Source of the DNA: JBGSKY01 sp041740995 | Lineage (GTDB): Bacteria > Planctomycetota > Planctomycetia > Pirellulales > Pirellulaceae | Direction of reading: 5' to 3' | Assembly: GCA_041740995.1 (NCBI GenBank) | Contig: JBGSKY010000254.1 | Span: 1-64,000, forward strand | DNA length: 64,000 bases | Shown here: positions 46,716 through 55,505 of the stretch, in pieces | Layout: each line of letters starts with the position of its first letter | Position numbering within the stretch: position 1 is the first letter of the stretch | The notes under the pieces: model-generated | Told to the model about the DNA's origin: nothing | Seen by the model: only the letters and a program-made list of their open reading frames with translations | Databases searched by the model: none | Translations under genes and position numbers: made by a program

Positions 46716-47622
46716 CTTCCGCGTGTTGCTGCATGGTTTTGCAATCAAATTTCTTAGACATCCAGCCCAGCAATTCACGGGCGAGCTTGCACTTGGTTTC
46801 AGTCGTAGACCCCATGGCGGGAAAAAATCTCAAGTCCTGCTCGTCATTGCCGCCCCAAAAGTCTAGCGGGTGCAGCAGCAGAGACGGTTCGATGCCGTTC
46901 ATCCAACACCAACGCATTGAGTTGTAGAAGTATGTCTTGGCTAGAAGCTGCGATTTTTCCGCAAGAAACATTACGTAACTTAAGTGAATCGGTACCTTGA
47001 ACCAAGGCATCGTCGTCACGGGGATCTCAATCAAGCCAGCGGCGGGGGCTGTCCAACGATAGGGGCGGAGACGCTGAAATCCTTGGCTCGCTGAACCGAA
47101 AAGCAACTTGCGTTTCTCGCGATCGGCTTCGTTGAGCTTGGCATGAAAGAAATAATAAGCTCTAGCAATTGGACCGAGGAACGTCGGAAACGTCGATGCA
47201 TCGTAACGGTAGCCGCGTTTTTTAAGAATCGATAACAGCGTTTCGGAATAACTGAAACCTGGCCCTCGGAAACCGAGCAACGGCTGGCTTGTCACCTGAG
47301 CAATAGCGTCTTCGGTCTTCGATAATTCTTCATCGATCTGGTCAGCAGAATAATGATGCAACCACGGTTCGTGATGAAAAGAGTGGTTGCCTATCTCATG
47401 ACCCGCATCCGCAATTGATCGAAGCGAAGCTTGATTCTCTATTTGTATTGCATCTTGACCAACGACAAAGAATGTTATCGTAAGGCCGAGATCATTGAGC
47501 AGTTCTAAAACTCGTGGAACGAGCGCCGGCAGATACGTCGGAAAGTCTTGCCAACCCGCGTCGCCGTGGGTCTTCATGTAAGACCATTTATTGTCCAAGT
47601 CGAGCGAGATACTTGCAAGCAT
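46687..47622 (-). CDS. Polysaccharide deacetylase (NodB-type)
   Basis: Carbohydrate esterase family 4-like, 311 residues. The metal-binding Asp is in SISLDLDNKWSY; the His pair is in AGHEIGNHSFHHEPWLHH (His at 2 and 6 of the HSFHH region). Further sites are GFRGPGFSYSETLLSILKKR, with the catalytic Arg, and SLLLHPLDFWG with the late His. No signal peptide, so it is probably cytoplasmic, acting on a nucleotide- or lipid-linked sugar. It ends the sugar cluster with a 4-base gap to the acetyltransferase gene upstream. Confidence 0.85.
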   Translation of the reverse strand: MLASISLDLDNKWSYMKTHGDAGWQDFPTYLPALVPRVLELLNDLGLTITFFVVGQDAIQIENQASLRSIADAGHEIGNHSFHHEPWLHHYSADQIDEELSKTEDAIAQVTSQPLLGFRGPGFSYSETLLSILKKRGYRYDASTFPTFLGPIARAYYFFHAKLNEADREKRKLLFGSASQGFQRLRPYRWTAPAAGLIEIPVTTMPWFKVPIHLSYVMFLAEKSQLLAKTYFYNSMRWCWMNGIEPSLLLHPLDFWGGNDEQDLRFFPAMGSTTETKCKLARELLGWMSKKFDCKTMQQHAEAIAIRSPVV

Positions 47623-47626
47623 CGAG

Positions 47627-48244
47627 TCAATCTTCTATTTCTTGCACTAAGTTATCGGTGATCTTGTACCGTCGTGTACAGCTTGAACAAGTGAGTTCCG
47701 CTTGAAGCGCATTGCCAGGTGTCAGCCGAGTTAACAGCAAACCGCAACGACACACGACGCCAGCAGCTTTGGCTGGTGTTCCGTAGACCAAATGAAAATC
47801 AGGAACATCGCTGGTCACGATAGCGCCCATGCCAACCATCGCCCAACGCCCAATCGTCAGGTCACAACCAATAATACAGCCAGCACCAATCGTCGCACCG
47901 CACCGCACCAATGTTTTCAAAGTGTGCTCGTTTGGATCGCTGGAAGCAAGCGTTGTAAGGTCTGGACTAGCCGCGCGGGGAAAACGATCGTTAGTAAATA
48001 TGACTCCGGCGGAGACCATCACACCGTCTTCAAGTTCGACGCCGTTACACAGATAGGCCGTCGAGTTAATTTTGCAGCGGTGGCCAATTTTCACATCATA
48101 AGCAATCGTGGTTTTACCACCGATGATGCACTGTTCACCAATTTGAGCGCCATGGCGAATGTGCACATTATCCCAGACCGACGTACCATCACCGATCGTC
48201 ACGTCTGCTTCGACAATAGCGGATGGATGAATCCGAACACTCAT
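47627..48244 (-). CDS. Left-handed beta-helix acetyltransferase, WbpD/WlbB-like
   Basis: 205 residues. Hexapeptide repeats run from IHPSAIVEADVTIGDGTSVW to GRWAMVGMGAIVTSDVP. GIIFTN-like AGVIFTNDRFPRA and VYGTPAKAAGVVCRCG match UDP-2-acetamido-3-amino-2,3-dideoxyglucuronate N-acetyltransferases. A C-terminal Cys-rich element (CRCG and CSSC) may bind zinc, as in WlbB-like proteins. Start codon ATG at 48244 overlaps the stop of the upstream Gfo/Idh/MocA gene, showing translational coupling. Confidence 0.88.
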   Translation of the reverse strand: MSVRIHPSAIVEADVTIGDGTSVWDNVHIRHGAQIGEQCIIGGKTTIAYDVKIGHRCKINSTAYLCNGVELEDGVMVSAGVIFTNDRFPRAASPDLTTLASSDPNEHTLKTLVRCGATIGAGCIIGCDLTIGRWAMVGMGAIVTSDVPDFHLVYGTPAKAAGVVCRCGLLLTRLTPGNALQAELTCSSCTRRYKITDNLVQEIED

Positions 48245-49251
48245 GGACGAGCGACCGACGGTGTCAACGACTCGACGCGAGAATCGATCCAGTCATGACG
48301 TTTGATCGACCAGTAAGCCGCTTCGATTGCGTTTACCGATGCCATCGCGTCTTCGGAAGTGATTCGCAGTGACTCGGTATCGTTGATGGCACCAAGGAAG
48401 TTGCGAAGTTGGTTGGCAAATGAAGAATGCTTGTCGTACCCGCTACCAAAGACAGTCCAATCCGAATCCGAAGTTCGCTTGTACTTCGATTCTTTCCAAC
48501 CGACTAAAGCCGTTCCATCCGTTCCATAAACGCTGACAAACCAAGGTGTTTGTTTGTTGAGGCTCCATGATAGATCGATCGCTGCAAGCGTCCCGGACTG
48601 GGTCATGGCGTTAATCCGCACTGTATCTTCGACGCTCAAGCCTTGCGCATTGCGTCCCTCAATCGCTTGGATCTTTACAATTGGTCCAAGCAGGTAACGG
48701 ACGATGTCGACAGAATGCGTTCCATTGTCAATCAGCACTCCGCCACCACTCAATTCCGCTTGACTGTTCCATCGCTTCGACATATCGACAAAGCCGGCAA
48801 ATGTATTTTCAAACAGAACGATATCGCCGAGCACTCCAGACTCAATCAACTGCTTGACATAGACGAGGTCATCGACAAAACGAAACTTGGATGCCATTGT
48901 CAGCACCCGATTATGTGTCGCTGCGGTTTCAATCATCTGCATGGCCGACTTGCGATCGATAGCCATTGGCTTCTCACACAATACGTGAATGCCATTAGCG
49001 AGCAACGTTGAACAGATTTCTGGGTGGGTCGATGGTGGCGTACAGACGATGGCCGCATCGACCTGCTCGTTGGCAATCATCGCTTCAACACTTGTATAGG
49101 CTTTGCAATGATGTGCTTCCGCAACTGCCTGGGCGGTTACCTCGCGGACGTCGACCACAGCGACCAATTCCGCTTGGCGAACCAAATCAAAAACTTGGAG
49201 ATGTGTTTGGGCGATTCCGCCAGCGCCAACGAGCGCGATTTTAGTAGTCAT
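48241..49251 (-). CDS. Gfo/Idh/MocA oxidoreductase, WbpB/WlbA-like
   Basis: 336 residues from the ATG at 49251 (a longer frame starts at 49302). Rossmann start MTTKIALVGAGGIAQTHLQV; the EKP motif is in HVLCEKPMAIDRKSAMQM; the active site SGGGVLIDNGTHSVDIVRYL supplies the Asp/His pair. WbpB/WlbA enzymes oxidise UDP-GlcNAcA at C-3, giving the ketone that WbpE aminates. Neighbouring genes code for that aminotransferase and the following acetyltransferase, which supports the assignment. Confidence 0.87.
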   Translation of the reverse strand: MTTKIALVGAGGIAQTHLQVFDLVRQAELVAVVDVREVTAQAVAEAHHCKAYTSVEAMIANEQVDAAIVCTPPSTHPEICSTLLANGIHVLCEKPMAIDRKSAMQMIETAATHNRVLTMASKFRFVDDLVYVKQLIESGVLGDIVLFENTFAGFVDMSKRWNSQAELSGGGVLIDNGTHSVDIVRYLLGPIVKIQAIEGRNAQGLSVEDTVRINAMTQSGTLAAIDLSWSLNKQTPWFVSVYGTDGTALVGWKESKYKRTSDSDWTVFGSGYDKHSSFANQLRNFLGAINDTESLRITSEDAMASVNAIEAAYWSIKRHDWIDSRVESLTPSVARP

Positions 49252-49336
49252 GTTGTTTAATTCAGGATGAGTCGACATGTAGTTTTTTCCAATCGAGCCC
49301 ACAAGGGGACTCGTTCAATATTGACTAGAGCGAACT

Positions 49337-50563
49337 CTAGTTGCGAAGCTCGTCAATAGAGTCTCGCATTGCGTTGGCAACGTAAGCCACATGATCTTTT
49401 TGATAGGCTTCGTTCCACGGCAGAACCAAGATTTTGGCAAGCGCTTCGAAAGTTCCTGGGAACCGTTCTGGCGAGTAATCTAACGCTTCTGCATCGGCCA
49501 AGCTGAACGGCCATTCGCTATTTCCAAAGGTCCGCTTGTCTCGAATAATTTGGCATTGGAAGGCTGGCTTTTGGATATATCGGGGCGCTGAAAACACGCC
49601 TCGCTCTTTCAGCTTTTTAGCCAGGGCGACAGTCCCACCAGGAATTTCTTCTGCATCAACATTGACGCAATATTTCCAATAAGAATGCTCATCGCCTGCG
49701 TTGATGGTCGGCATTTGAATTCCTGGCAAATCTGCAATCATTTCATGCATCCAACCAGCGGCAGTACGGCGGTTTGCGACTGACATGTGCAACTTCTCAA
49801 GTTGCGCCACGGCAACTGCCGCGCTCAATTCGTTAATACGGTAATTTGGAGCCAAGAAATAATGGTCTGGATTGGCATCACCGTATCCCCAAGCCTTGTT
49901 GATGAACAAAAACATTCGTCGAGCCAGGTCGGCGTCGTTGGTTACGACCATTCCGCCTTCGCCGGTCGTGATATGTTTGCCTTGTTGCATTGAAAAACAA
50001 CCGACGGCACCGAATGAGCCAACTTGCTTGCCATGGTGTGTCGCAAGAAATGCTTGAGCACAATCTTCGACGATTGGCAAATTGTATTTCTCGGCCAGCT
50101 TGCAGATCGCAGTCATCTCGCATGGATTGCCGAACAAGTGCGTGACATTGATTCCGCCGGTGCGAGGGCTGATGCAAGCTTCAATTGTCTTGGCAGTCAC
50201 GTTGTAGGTGTTGGGATCAACGTCGGCAAAACGTGGCACAACACCCTGATAAATGATTCCGGTTAGAGCACCCATGTCGGTGATGCTTGTCGTGATGACT
50301 TCTTGACCAGGCTCTAAATCCAACGCCGCGATCGAAGTGTGATTGGCAGCCGAACCTGAGGAGCAAGCGTGAGCGAACATCGTATCGACCATCGGTGCAA
50401 ATAGACGCTCTAGCTCTTTGGAGAATTCGCCTTTGGTAGCAGTAAGAGTCCCAGACAAAATTGCTTTGGATACCGCTTCGATTTCCTCTTTACCAAGCGT
50501 TCGACCGCTAGCGTCTTGATCGGAAGGTAGTTGCATCAGCGGAGTACTTGAAGCAATCGACAT
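49337..50563 (-). CDS. DegT/DnrJ/EryC1/StrS aminotransferase, WbpE-like
   Basis: PLP-dependent sugar aminotransferase of 408 residues. Cofactor region: ACSSGSAANHTSIAALDLEP, then PIVEDCAQAFLATHHGKQVG and CFSMQQGKHITTGEGGMVVT, where the Lys of GKHITTGEGG forms the Schiff base. NYRINELSAAVAVAQLEKL is typical of sugar enzymes. Likely aminates the 3-keto sugar made by the Gfo/Idh/MocA enzyme. Eighty-five bases separate the two genes. Confidence 0.9.
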   Translation of the reverse strand: MSIASSTPLMQLPSDQDASGRTLGKEEIEAVSKAILSGTLTATKGEFSKELERLFAPMVDTMFAHACSSGSAANHTSIAALDLEPGQEVITTSITDMGALTGIIYQGVVPRFADVDPNTYNVTAKTIEACISPRTGGINVTHLFGNPCEMTAICKLAEKYNLPIVEDCAQAFLATHHGKQVGSFGAVGCFSMQQGKHITTGEGGMVVTNDADLARRMFLFINKAWGYGDANPDHYFLAPNYRINELSAAVAVAQLEKLHMSVANRRTAAGWMHEMIADLPGIQMPTINAGDEHSYWKYCVNVDAEEIPGGTVALAKKLKERGVFSAPRYIQKPAFQCQIIRDKRTFGNSEWPFSLADAEALDYSPERFPGTFEALAKILVLPWNEAYQKDHVAYVANAMRDSIDELRN

Positions 50564-50633
50564 GTTGACAAATCCTTGATGTAATCTTGATTGATAGAAT
50601 TATGAAAAACTAGAAAGTGAACCCAAAGGAGTT

Positions 50634-51455
50634 CTAAGCAGACGCATTAACTTTGCGACGGATTCTTCGAATAAAGGACAAGTGCTTCCGAATCACTGGG
50701 ATGGTTTTCAATTTTGAATGCCCGATCTTTCGAGTGCTCAAAACCGCTGGAACTTCGACAATTTCGCCGCCCCGGCAAGCAGTTTGCCACAGTAGTTCGG
50801 CAATACCGACGAAACCACTTTCTTCCAAGTGCATGTCGAGAAAGAAACTACGACGGTACGCTCGAAAGCAACTGGTATAAGTGTGCAATGCTACGCCCAT
50901 CGAGCGGCGGTACAGGCTTGAAGCACAACGGGACAGTCCAAGTCGCCAGCTCGGAACACCGACAACTTTACCAAGTGGATGGTATGGCGACCCAGTGACC
51001 AACACGACCGAACCTGTGAGAGGGGCGATCAACTGGTCAATCGTCAACGGATCGTAAGTGCAATCGGAATCCATTGAAACGACGACTTCGTTCTTTGCAG
51101 CCAAAATACCGGTCATGATCGCGGCGGCAATTCCGCGATTGGAGGGATGTCGGATGATCTGGCAATCCAGATGGTCTCCGAATTCCGCTTCCAGTTCGGT
51201 GGCGGTCGAATCGCTGCTGCCATCGTCTACAAAAATAAACTCGGCGTTCAATACCGATCGGAACTTCTGTCTAAATTCGGCTAACCGGCCAGACAACGCC
51301 GTGATTGTCCCTGACTCATTAAAACAAGGAACGATCACCGAAATTGGCGTGACGATGGTTGCTGCGGGAGTTACCAAATCCCTTTCAAGCAATGTTTCAG
51401 TTACCAATGTTAACCCGATACTGACGTGCCGAAAAACAATCTTTAAGCCAGACAA
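50634..51455 (-). CDS. Family 2 glycosyltransferase
   Basis: 273 residues. GT-A elements: ISVIVPCFNESGTITALSGR, FIFVDDGSSDSTATELEAEF, NRGIAAAIMTGILAAKNEVV and MDSDCTYDPLTIDQLIAPLT with the DSD metal motif. A dolichyl-phosphate-sugar-synthase-like layout without obvious membrane helices. No ATG exists in the frame before the first conserved strand; I use the TTG at 51455. It probably transfers one of the sugars made by this cluster. Confidence 0.85.
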   Translation of the reverse strand: MSGLKIVFRHVSIGLTLVTETLLERDLVTPAATIVTPISVIVPCFNESGTITALSGRLAEFRQKFRSVLNAEFIFVDDGSSDSTATELEAEFGDHLDCQIIRHPSNRGIAAAIMTGILAAKNEVVVSMDSDCTYDPLTIDQLIAPLTGSVVLVTGSPYHPLGKVVGVPSWRLGLSRCASSLYRRSMGVALHTYTSCFRAYRRSFFLDMHLEESGFVGIAELLWQTACRGGEIVEVPAVLSTRKIGHSKLKTIPVIRKHLSFIRRIRRKVNASA

Positions 51456-51881
51456 TCGATCACGGAACTCCGCATTTAGACGTCTTTCAATAGCTTAGTT
51501 GCGCCTCGCGGATTGTAAACGAACCAAAAACCATTTGCGACGATCTGAATCGACCGTGAGCAAAGATTTATCGATCGAAACGATTTTCCGATTCTCAAAA
51601 CGAAAAAGTCGGAACATCTTTAGAATGGCCTGTGTAACTCAGACTGCCATCAATTTTGGGCATGCACATCGATCGCCGTATTAGCTAGGGGAATCTACAT
51701 GCGATTGACGTCGTTTATAGGCACTCAGATAGCCGCAAATCACAGGTGGAAAATTCCTGGTTCCACAGCCGACTAAGTCCTGCACGCACGATCAAAGGAA
51801 CGTCCCGATTGTTCATAACCGCAGTATCGTCCGATCGCTGCGACAAAATTTCTCAAGAATTCTCTGGCAAACAAAGCTCGT
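51456..51881. other. Intergenic gap inside the sugar cluster
   Basis: 426 bases between wecB (upstream) and the GT2 gene on the same strand. No protein-like frame or RNA seen on either strand. Confidence 0.5.
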
Positions 51882-53045
51882 TTAAAGCGATTCTTCCAGG
51901 ATTCGCCGAATTCGAGTTGACGCCTGTCCATCTCCATACGGATTACTCAATCGGCATCGGACTTGATAGTCAGATTGATCGGTCAGAAGAATTTTGGCTT
52001 CGGAAAAGATCCGATCGACTTGTGTACCAACAAGGCGGCAGGTCCCAGCGTCAACAGCTTCTGGTCGCTCGGTTGATTCACGCATGACCAAAACTGGTTT
52101 CCCCAACGAGGGTGCTTCCTCCTGCACACCTCCCGAGTCAGTCAAAATAAAGTGCGATCGATTCATCAGAAAAATGAAGGTCTGATACGAAACCGGTTCA
52201 ATTAACGCAATGTTCGGATGATCGGCAAGTATGCGTTGAACCGGTTCGCGGACCTGAGGATTTAAATGGACTGGATAGAGAACACCAATGTCTGGGAAGG
52301 TATCAACGATCTTCCGTATCGCCGTGCAGATGTCTTCAAATCCGCTTCCAAAAGACTCGCGACGATGACCGGTAACAAGAATGAAGCGTGACGTTTCGCG
52401 GTCGATAAACCGCGCTCGGAATTGGTCTGGAATCGCAATACCTTCAAGGCTTGAAGCCCCACGATCAGGCAGTTGCAGCAGTCGATCGCGAGTCCAAAGC
52501 AACGAATCGACCACCGTATTGCCGGTCACGAAAATCGATGACTCAAGAATCGACTCCCTCAACAAGTTTGCTTTGGATTTTTCCGTCGGACAAAAATTCC
52601 AACGAGCTAGCGGGCTGGTCAACCTCCGATTCATCTCCTCCGGGAAAGGCGACTCGATCGTTCCGGTCCGCAAGCCCGCTTCCACGTGGCCAATCGGAAC
52701 TCGCTCATAAAAGGCGGCAATTGACGAACCTAAAACGGTTGTCGTGTCGCCCTGCACCAACATCGCGTCAACCGGATTGGCCTGCAACCATTGTGTTACC
52801 GCATTAATAACGCGGCCCGTCAGATCCGGTAGCGACTGACCAGGCTGCATCAAATTCAGGTCCGCATCTGGCCGCAATCCGAAAACGGCCAGCGTCTGAT
52901 CAAGCATTTGACGGTGTTGCCCTGTTGCGAGCAAAATCGGCTGTAGCGAATTGGATTCTGAGAGGGCAAAATAGAGTGGAGCAATTTTAACCGCTTCGGG
53001 TCGTGTTCCGGCGACTAAGACAATTTTGCGTTTGGCAGCTGACAT
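51882..53045 (-). CDS. wecB: Non-hydrolysing UDP-GlcNAc 2-epimerase
   Basis: 387 residues starting MSAAKRKIVLVAGTRPEAVK; a TTG at 53084 would add 13 residues. Conserved sites are LVQGDTTTVLGSSIAAF, GHVEAGLRTGTIESPFPEEM, NRRLTSPLARWNFCPTEKS, VTGHRRESFGSGFEDI and ILTDSGGVQEEAPSLGKPVL. It makes UDP-ManNAc from UDP-GlcNAc; the WbpI relative epimerises UDP-GlcNAc3NAcA, which fits better with the neighbouring WbpB/E/D homologues. Sequence does not settle which substrate it uses. Confidence 0.92.
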   Translation of the reverse strand: MSAAKRKIVLVAGTRPEAVKIAPLYFALSESNSLQPILLATGQHRQMLDQTLAVFGLRPDADLNLMQPGQSLPDLTGRVINAVTQWLQANPVDAMLVQGDTTTVLGSSIAAFYERVPIGHVEAGLRTGTIESPFPEEMNRRLTSPLARWNFCPTEKSKANLLRESILESSIFVTGNTVVDSLLWTRDRLLQLPDRGASSLEGIAIPDQFRARFIDRETSRFILVTGHRRESFGSGFEDICTAIRKIVDTFPDIGVLYPVHLNPQVREPVQRILADHPNIALIEPVSYQTFIFLMNRSHFILTDSGGVQEEAPSLGKPVLVMRESTERPEAVDAGTCRLVGTQVDRIFSEAKILLTDQSDYQVRCRLSNPYGDGQASTRIRRILEESL

Positions 53046-54690
53046 GAATGACAAAGATAAGAAGTTTCGAGCGACGTCGGCCAACCAAGCCGACGGAAAT
53101 AGGATAGTCTGCTGGCCGCTGACCGATAGATTGTTTTACGCATTTCTAATTGCCTGCATCGTTAGTTCGATTGCATTCCCAAGGAGGGTTGTTGCTGTCG
53201 ACGCAACGGCCACCAGCAGCGACGGCTTACGTTTTCTAAAAGAAGTTGAGCAACAAGCGAAGCAGATCTCGGCTAACTGGGATCGTTCGATCGTTAGTAT
53301 CGCGTGCGTTGCACGAGGGCGAAACGCAAACGTTCAAGGGTCGCCACTTTCGCCGAACCAATCGACAAGATTCGGGATCAACGATCCGAACGATCACGAA
53401 TTTATTGCCGCTCGATATGCGACTGGTATCGTCTGGGACAACCGCGGTTCAATTGTCACAACCTACAGCTCACTTGGTGACCCAAATGATCATGAGTACT
53501 TTATCTGGAATCGTGGCGCTTCGGCGCTTGGCCGATTGGTTGGTTTACAAGCTGAAGTGATTGGCGGCGAGCCTTACACGAACTTAGCGGTCTTGAGAGT
53601 GCTCGACGATGGCTTTGCAAACACTTGCAAACCTATTCCTCGCGATACTGTGATTGAACCGATGTCGGGCGCGATTTGTTTTCATCTTTCCTGCCCCGGT
53701 TCATATTCCCGCGATGGTCAGCCAGCGATCCAATGGGGCGTGATTAACAATACGAATCGATCAATTCCTAGCCTTCAGGAATCCGCCGACCGCTCTCGTA
53801 AGGACGGCCTCGACCGAAGTAACATTTACGCTCATGCTGGCCTCTTTCAGACATCCCACGTTGATCACTTCGGTACCGCAGCGGCCGCAATGGTCGACTT
53901 GCAAGGTAACTTTCTAGGCCTATCAGTAGATGGGTCATTGATCGAAGACCGTCAAGCTCCTGGGGTATTTGCATTGCCGTACAACAACGCATTTCGACGA
54001 ATCGTGGAAGCGTTAGCCGATGGCAAGCTACCGACGTTTGGTTTTATGGGAATCCAACCCGGACAGGTAGAATCTCAACTTACGCGTCGAAACATTCAAG
54101 GAGTTTTGGTTTCGCAAGTTATCCCCGGAATGCCCGCCGAAGAAGCAGGTTTGCGAGCCGGAGACGTTATTACGCACATCGGCAATCGCGGACTTGAAAC
54201 CCGCGACGCAGTTTTTCGTGAGCTTGCTGGTTATGCGGCTAACGATCAAGTTCCGATTTCGATTACCCGTCCACGTGGCAGCGAACTGATTTTGATCGAT
54301 GCTACGGTCCGATTAAGCAAACGCTACATGGCCGCTGATCGACCTGCGTTCGCGAAAGAGATGCGAACTAGTTGGCGGGGCGCTGAAATAGACTATGCAA
54401 CCGCACTACCGCCTGACCTGTTGCTGCTCTTCCTTCAAAACCAATTCGGCAAACTTAAAACCAGTCTCATCGTGATGAATGTAGAACTCGATTCGCCCGC
54501 TTGGAATGCGGGGCTGCGAATGGGAAATCACGTTCTGGCTGTAGACCAAACGCCGATTGATTCACTGGAGCAATTCGACCAGTTAACAGGAAAATCTGAC
54601 GCATCGGTTCAATTGTCTATTCGAAATTCGTTGGGCAAAGACGGGACGATCAACGTCGCCCCATTGACTCTGAACAATGCCCTCAAATGA
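53044..54690 (+). CDS. HtrA-like protein without catalytic residues (pseudoprotease)
   Basis: 548 residues with a signal/anchor (FYAFLIACIVSSIAF). The chymotrypsin-like fold aligns with HtrA: ATGIVWDNRGSIVTTYSSLG (residues 127-145) for the TNxHV region, GGEPYTNLAVLRV (174-186) for the xPxTDLAVLK region, and HFGTAAAAMVDLQGNFLGL (275-293) for PGNSGGPLVNxxG. The three catalytic residues read Ser142 for His, Asn180 for Asp and Ala279 for Ser. Two PDZ domains follow (about 327-410 and 455-540; SQVIPGMPAEEAGLRAGDVI and SPAWNAGLRMGNHVLAVDQ). Likely a non-enzymatic binding or chaperone protein. Confidence 0.85.
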   Translation: MNDKDKKFRATSANQADGNRIVCWPLTDRLFYAFLIACIVSSIAFPRRVVAVDATATSSDGLRFLKEVEQQAKQISANWDRSIVSIACVARGRNANVQGSPLSPNQSTRFGINDPNDHEFIAARYATGIVWDNRGSIVTTYSSLGDPNDHEYFIWNRGASALGRLVGLQAEVIGGEPYTNLAVLRVLDDGFANTCKPIPRDTVIEPMSGAICFHLSCPGSYSRDGQPAIQWGVINNTNRSIPSLQESADRSRKDGLDRSNIYAHAGLFQTSHVDHFGTAAAAMVDLQGNFLGLSVDGSLIEDRQAPGVFALPYNNAFRRIVEALADGKLPTFGFMGIQPGQVESQLTRRNIQGVLVSQVIPGMPAEEAGLRAGDVITHIGNRGLETRDAVFRELAGYAANDQVPISITRPRGSELILIDATVRLSKRYMAADRPAFAKEMRTSWRGAEIDYATALPPDLLLLFLQNQFGKLKTSLIVMNVELDSPAWNAGLRMGNHVLAVDQTPIDSLEQFDQLTGKSDASVQLSIRNSLGKDGTINVAPLTLNNALK

Positions 54691-54797
54691 ATAGTCAAAA
54701 CTTTTGCGTTCAGCTTGCTCATCGTGGAGGCCGTTACAGTTCCTGACCGATGATTAGTAAGAGCTACCTGAACCCAAGACCAAGCTGAATTTTACGT

Positions 54798-55415
54798 CTA
54801 AGTGCCAACTGCATTTGTTGCGGCGGCTGGAATTTCCGCTAAGTCCGCATTCCAATTTTCGATCACGTTGGCTCCGTCAGGGCCTTTTGCATTGGGTGGA
54901 TCGGTGCCCATCAGCGACGCAACGTAGGCAGCAACGATGACGATTTCCCTCGGGTCTAGTTGTTCCTTCCAAGCTGGCATGGCATTATTCCCGGCACCAT
55001 TGTTCAAGATTTTGACGATATCTTCCAAATGAGCGATGTTCTTCCACCGATTGTCAGTCAAATTCGGTCCGACCAATCCTGCACCACCAACACCATGGCA
55101 AGATTGACACTTAATTTTAAAGAGTGATGCTCCATAATTTCGCCATTTTTCATCTCCCATAAACGCTGCGATATTTGCCCGGTCTTGAGGCATGTCTATT
55201 GGGTAGCTTCCCAGCAATGCTTTGGTCAGGGCAGCATCTTTTTGTTGATATTGCGAAACCATGTCGCGACCTTCCGCTCCGGTGTAATAGAAGGTTAGGT
55301 ACGACAAGCCAAACAGCGCCGACGCTAAAACACTCCGTGTCCACCATTTTGGCACTGGCATGTTCGAAACTTCGATCGAATGAAGATCGCTTTGTTCGTT
55401 ATTAATGTTAGTCAC
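54798..55415 (-). CDS. CcoP-like mono-heme membrane cytochrome c
   Basis: 205 residues. Cytoplasmic N-terminus with VPKWWTRSVLASALFGLSYL, one membrane helix, then the CcoP-type DMVSQYQQKDAAL segment and a single c domain: heme at Cys103-Gln-Ser-Cys106-His107, followed by VGPNLTDNRWKNI, and Met146 (NAMPAW) as the probable sixth ligand. Classical CcoP has two heme motifs; this has one. It follows the CcoNO-fusion gene by 90 bases and probably takes electrons from or passes them to it. Confidence 0.88.
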   Translation of the reverse strand: MTNINNEQSDLHSIEVSNMPVPKWWTRSVLASALFGLSYLTFYYTGAEGRDMVSQYQQKDAALTKALLGSYPIDMPQDRANIAAFMGDEKWRNYGASLFKIKCQSCHGVGGAGLVGPNLTDNRWKNIAHLEDIVKILNNGAGNNAMPAWKEQLDPREIVIVAAYVASLMGTDPPNAKGPDGANVIENWNADLAEIPAAATNAVGT

Positions 55416-55505
55416 GTTTGAATTACCAAATAGAATTTGAACTGCTCAACAATCCAATATCAAAAATTTAAACACTCGTAGTAACCGCCAGTCCCGATCT
55501 GAACT

